NCBI GenBank assembly: GCA_020637445.1
Contig: JACJVZ010000001.1
Location: forward strand, 1,240,001 to 1,304,000
Length of the DNA: 64,000 nt
Direction: 5' to 3'
From: Calditrichota bacterium
GTDB lineage: Bacteria > Electryoneota > RPQS01
The notes under the pieces are model-generated. The model was not told where the DNA came from. It saw only the letters and a list, made by a program, of their open reading frames with translations, and did not search any database. Of the stretch, positions 61,479-64,000 are shown piece by piece; positions within the stretch are counted from its first letter, which is position 1; each line of letters begins with the position of its first letter. The translations under genes were made by a program, and so were the position numbers.

Positions 61479-62228
61479 TTACCGGAGCGCCTGTGACAGG
61501 CCAAGCGAAATGCTCCAGTTTCCATTCTCACCGCTTGCCGCTTCACCGGTTATGGAATACCCGTCCGGAAGGTGCCATTCCAGTCCAAGGAGCGGACTGA
61601 TCGGCTGCTCACCATCCGAATAGGATTCACTTCCGGACGCGGCTTCAAGCAGCGCACCTTCATAAGTTACTTCGTAGTCACGCTTGCCGGTCAAGTATGT
61701 TTTGCTCAAACCGAGATAGGGCGTGACTTTGGAAAGATTGTATCCAATAGTGACCGAAGGCTGAACCTCCTGCCACAAATATTTGTTCGAAACTTTGCGG
61801 CCGCTTCTGGTAACGTCGCCTTCCGCGTTAAATCCCAAGTAGGAAACACCGGCGTTGAGCTGAAGATTGCTCGTGACGGGGAATCCCGCTTTCAGTCCAG
61901 CACCCCATGCGAACGACGGGCTGCTCGAAAACGGCGAAAAGCCGTTGTTGAAATCATCGAAATCAAGATTTGCCGTGCCGAGCCTGACTTGTGCGTCGAG
62001 GAAGTCCGCAAGGCCGTAGCGTCCGGTCAAAAACAGTCTTTGCGATTTAGTGCCGCTGTACCCGGAGAGTTCCGAGCTCATCGGCACGTCGAATGCTGCG
62101 CGTTCGGCCTCAACGGTCATACTCGTGACGGCGTTGCCGACACAGAAAACCGGTCCGCCGACCATGGCGATTGCCGCGTCACCAATGACGAGAACTACGG
62201 CAAGGAGTGTGGTGATGATGTATTTCAT
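61479..62228 (-). CDS. Small outer-membrane beta-barrel protein
   Basis: 249 residues; GAGG upstream. Signal peptide ending DAAIA. Thereafter amphipathic strands with alternating hydrophobics (RLFLTGRYGLADFLDAQVRLG, LQLNAGVSYLGFNAEGD, VQPSVTIGYNLSKVTPYLGLSKTYL) and a C-terminal strand WSISLGLSQALR. Likely an eight- to ten-strand barrel of opacity-porin type. Its place between the giant Ig-like protein and the minor pilins suggests it is made together with the pilus, possibly to anchor or display the Ig protein. Function not demonstrated. Confidence 0.75.
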   Translation of the reverse strand: MKYIITTLLAVVLVIGDAAIAMVGGPVFCVGNAVTSMTVEAERAAFDVPMSSELSGYSGTKSQRLFLTGRYGLADFLDAQVRLGTANLDFDDFNNGFSPFSSSPSFAWGAGLKAGFPVTSNLQLNAGVSYLGFNAEGDVTRSGRKVSNKYLWQEVQPSVTIGYNLSKVTPYLGLSKTYLTGKRDYEVTYEGALLEAASGSESYSDGEQPISPLLGLEWHLPDGYSITGEAASGENGNWSISLGLSQALR

Positions 62229-62239
62229 GTCTGCCTCGC

Positions 62240-64000
62240 TTATTGAATGGTCTCATTGCCGGTTGACGCCGGAGGAGCCGCCGTCGGGAATTGCGTCAGA
62301 AGCGTGAACGTTTCAGTAAACGCATATGCTGCACCATATTCTGCTTCCACGTTGATCAAGACCGGCGTCGCCGCGTCGTCATCATTCGTGGTCAGATTAT
62401 TGAAGAAGCTAACCGTGTATGACGTATCGCCCGGGCATCCGATTTCAATTTCCGTCGGATAAACGTTGCCTGAACTTGCGCTGAAACTCACGGTAGTTCC
62501 CTGTACCATCGGCCAATAGTTGAAGTCGTAGAGCGAGAAGCGAATCAAAGCGTTCTCGCCGATACGCAGCGTACGCTCGGATGGATCGCCGTTAACCGTA
62601 ACTTCTCGAATATTCAGAATGGGCTGGCTGTAGTCAAAGATGACATTTGTCGTCGCCCAAACCCAAACGCTGTCGCCAGACTCGTCGACGCCCGCGGTCT
62701 TGCACAAGACTTTGGCGACGCCGTTCTGATCTGGTACGTCACTGCACAAGATCGTTGTGCCAAGATTCGGATCGCTAAGCGTGTTGAGCCAACGGTTGAT
62801 CGTCGGCAGCGGATTTCCGCTGTACAACGTCACGCGCGCAAAACCCGCCGAATCCGTGTAACCGGTCGCTGTAGTCACCACGCCGCCGGACGTCGTGAAA
62901 TAAACCGCCGTTCCCGGAGTCACGGGGTTGTTGTACTGGTCACCGACGAGGCAAACGATTTCAACGCTCTCACCGACAACATCCATACCGAACATATTGC
63001 ACGGCGACGAGCCAATAGCCATATGGCTCGACAAGCATCCGTCCGAGATGTTCTCAATGTAAGGCGGTCCCGCATAGATCAAAATCTCGGTTGACACTGC
63101 ACTGATTCCCGTGCACTGCGCGCGAATACGAGCCGTACCGCTTACCGTGCCGCTGTTGTATGCGACGGTCGCGTTTCCGTTAATCGTCGGAATTGCGCCA
63201 GTGCTGGACAAGAAGTCTCCGCCGCCCGGCGAATTATTGATGTTGAAATACACTTCCGTTCCATCAAGCACCGGGTTATTGTTCGCGTCCCGCACCGTTG
63301 CGGTCACAAGTAAAGTTTCGTTGCGTCCGCTACCGCGTACGCCGACAGATCCCGGATTAAAACTCAATTGAATACTGTTTGGATTGCCCGGCAGCAAGTA
63401 CAAAGTGTAATTTCCGACCGCTTGACCAGCGGAAGCCGTGACGATTGCTGTACCGGTCTGGGAAGAACTAAACGGGACGGAAGCGTTGCCCTGCGAATTC
63501 GTCACGCGGCTCGCCGTGATGTTACCTATAGTCGTCGTAAACTGTACTTCGACGTTTGGCAGCGGATGACCGACCGCGTCCGTCACTCGCGCCGTAATGC
63601 TGTCAGTTGCGATACCGTCCGCGCGCAGGCTGTCGATTACGGCAGACAGAATAACATGTGCCGGATCGCCCACACGATAAATGATTTGTACGCTGTCGCG
63701 AACGCTTGAATTTTCCTCTGACCATGCAGATACGTAGAACGTATCCGGCGTGGCACTGGACGTCAAAGTGTTCGAGGCGACGCCGCCGACGGTCGTGCGG
63801 AGATTTTCAAGCGAACCGGACTGCGGCGGAATACTGAAACGAACCTGAGTTCCGTTGGGAACCGGGTTTCCGTTTTGATCCGTGACATTTGCCGTGAGAA
63901 TCGAAGACGAACTGTTGTCCGCGAACAAAATGGTCGGCGAGGCCGTAAGTGAAAGCGTAGTCGGCGTTGAAGCCGCAAACGTAACGTTCGTTTGCGCTGT
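62240..64000 (-). CDS. Giant Ig-like (Big_1/invasin-type) surface protein, 5' end outside window
   Basis: The minus frame is open from the right edge to TAA at 62240, giving 586 visible residues; a TTG at 63928 is internal and not the start. The protein is a chain of about 90-100-residue Big_1-type repeats: VTDQNGNPVPNGTQVRFS, ARVTDAVGHPLPNVEVQFTT, ATVRDANNNPVLDGTEVYFN and VGDQYNNPVTPGTAVYFTTSGG. Adhesins such as intimin/invasin use this fold. No C-terminal sorting domain or barrel is present in the same chain. It heads the visible pilus operon, so a pilus-tip or cell-surface adhesin is a plausible guess. Confidence 0.85.
   Translation of the reverse strand, partial: TAQTNVTFAASTPTTLSLTASPTILFADNSSSSILTANVTDQNGNPVPNGTQVRFSIPPQSGSLENLRTTVGGVASNTLTSSATPDTFYVSAWSEENSSVRDSVQIIYRVGDPAHVILSAVIDSLRADGIATDSITARVTDAVGHPLPNVEVQFTTTIGNITASRVTNSQGNASVPFSSSQTGTAIVTASAGQAVGNYTLYLLPGNPNSIQLSFNPGSVGVRGSGRNETLLVTATVRDANNNPVLDGTEVYFNINNSPGGGDFLSSTGAIPTINGNATVAYNSGTVSGTARIRAQCTGISAVSTEILIYAGPPYIENISDGCLSSHMAIGSSPCNMFGMDVVGESVEIVCLVGDQYNNPVTPGTAVYFTTSGGVVTTATGYTDSAGFARVTLYSGNPLPTINRWLNTLSDPNLGTTILCSDVPDQNGVAKVLCKTAGVDESGDSVWVWATTNVIFDYSQPILNIREVTVNGDPSERTLRIGENALIRFSLYDFNYWPMVQGTTVSFSASSGNVYPTEIEIGCPGDTSYTVSFFNNLTTNDDDAATPVLINVEAEYGAAYAFTETFTLLTQFPTAAPPASTGNETIQ

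Noticed and set aside
63928..64000. Start of the Ig-like gene at the TTG at 63928
   Set aside because: The same frame stays open to the window edge with the same repeat style, so the codon is internal and the true start is outside.
1..64000. CRISPR arrays, insertion sequences, integrases, prophage or attachment sites
   Set aside because: No regularly spaced repeats, transposase motifs, terminal inverted repeats or integrase signatures were seen; the tRNA-Gly is not flanked by a duplicated 3' end.

Overview
The window is a gene-dense (about 52% GC by eye) piece of chromosome from a diderm bacterium. No plasmid, phage, IS or CRISPR signature is visible. Outer-membrane functions (secretin PilQ, an MlaE/MlaF pair, predicted beta-barrels, lipoproteins) point to two membranes. 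The YPNPFNPS-type C-terminal domains on two secreted subtilases, many secreted beta-propeller, VCBS and Ig-like proteins, and meso-DAP-type MurE suggest an uncultured lineage of the FCB superphylum (Zixibacteria, KSB1 or Cloacimonadota-like groups). That placement is an inference, not a measurement.

Layout. 1-1620: a 3'-truncated secreted propeller-like protein, tRNA-Gly(CCC) with its own promoter and terminator, and a small lipoprotein. 1661-11862 (minus): one compact operon read hsp20, lon, comFC, secreted subtilase, coaE, S9 peptidase, behind a strong promoter and a leader whose hairpin covers the only good Shine-Dalgarno sequence (candidate RNA thermometer). 12064-20357 (plus): secreted EEP-family nuclease, a 52-residue tatA, a MerR-HTH/receiver fusion regulator with a near-consensus promoter, a large metallopeptidase/propeller/predicted-barrel protein, and mlaE-mlaF. 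20422-23736 (minus): efflux adaptor, MacB/FtsX-like permease lacking its ATPase gene, and a propeller lipoprotein. 24042-41287 (plus): a complete division and cell-wall (dcw) cluster mraZ, small STAS-like gene, rsmH, ftsL, ftsI, murE, murF, mraY, murD, ftsW, murG, murC, murB, ftsQ, ftsA, ftsZ, with MraZ boxes under the promoter and an attenuator-like terminator before rsmH. 41409-42458: M42 aminopeptidase. 42525-48006 (minus): two tandem paralogous secreted subtilases. 48300-64000 (minus, running off the window): a type IV pilus operon.

The pilus operon is the most unusual part. Read from the right edge it encodes a giant Ig-like protein (5' end missing), a small outer-membrane barrel, three minor-pilin-like proteins (PilV, PilW, PilX types), a TPR protein and PilT. 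Next come four regulatory-looking genes: a DUF4388/PATAN-like protein, an MshEN-like domain fused to a DnaA-like AAA+ domain with an Arg in place of the Walker A Lys, a CheY-like receiver, and a PAS protein with a histidine-kinase fold that lacks the phospho-accepting His. A PilM-PilN fusion, a small lipoprotein, PilO, PilP and a short PilQ follow. I read the four-gene block as a candidate undescribed control module for the pilus motor or assembly platform.

Several promoters share a TTGAC(A/T)-like -35 and a TAAATT/TATATT-like -10 with 16-18 bp spacing. Start codons were re-chosen where Shine-Dalgarno sequence, signal peptide or overlap gave a clear decision; TTG and GTG starts are common.
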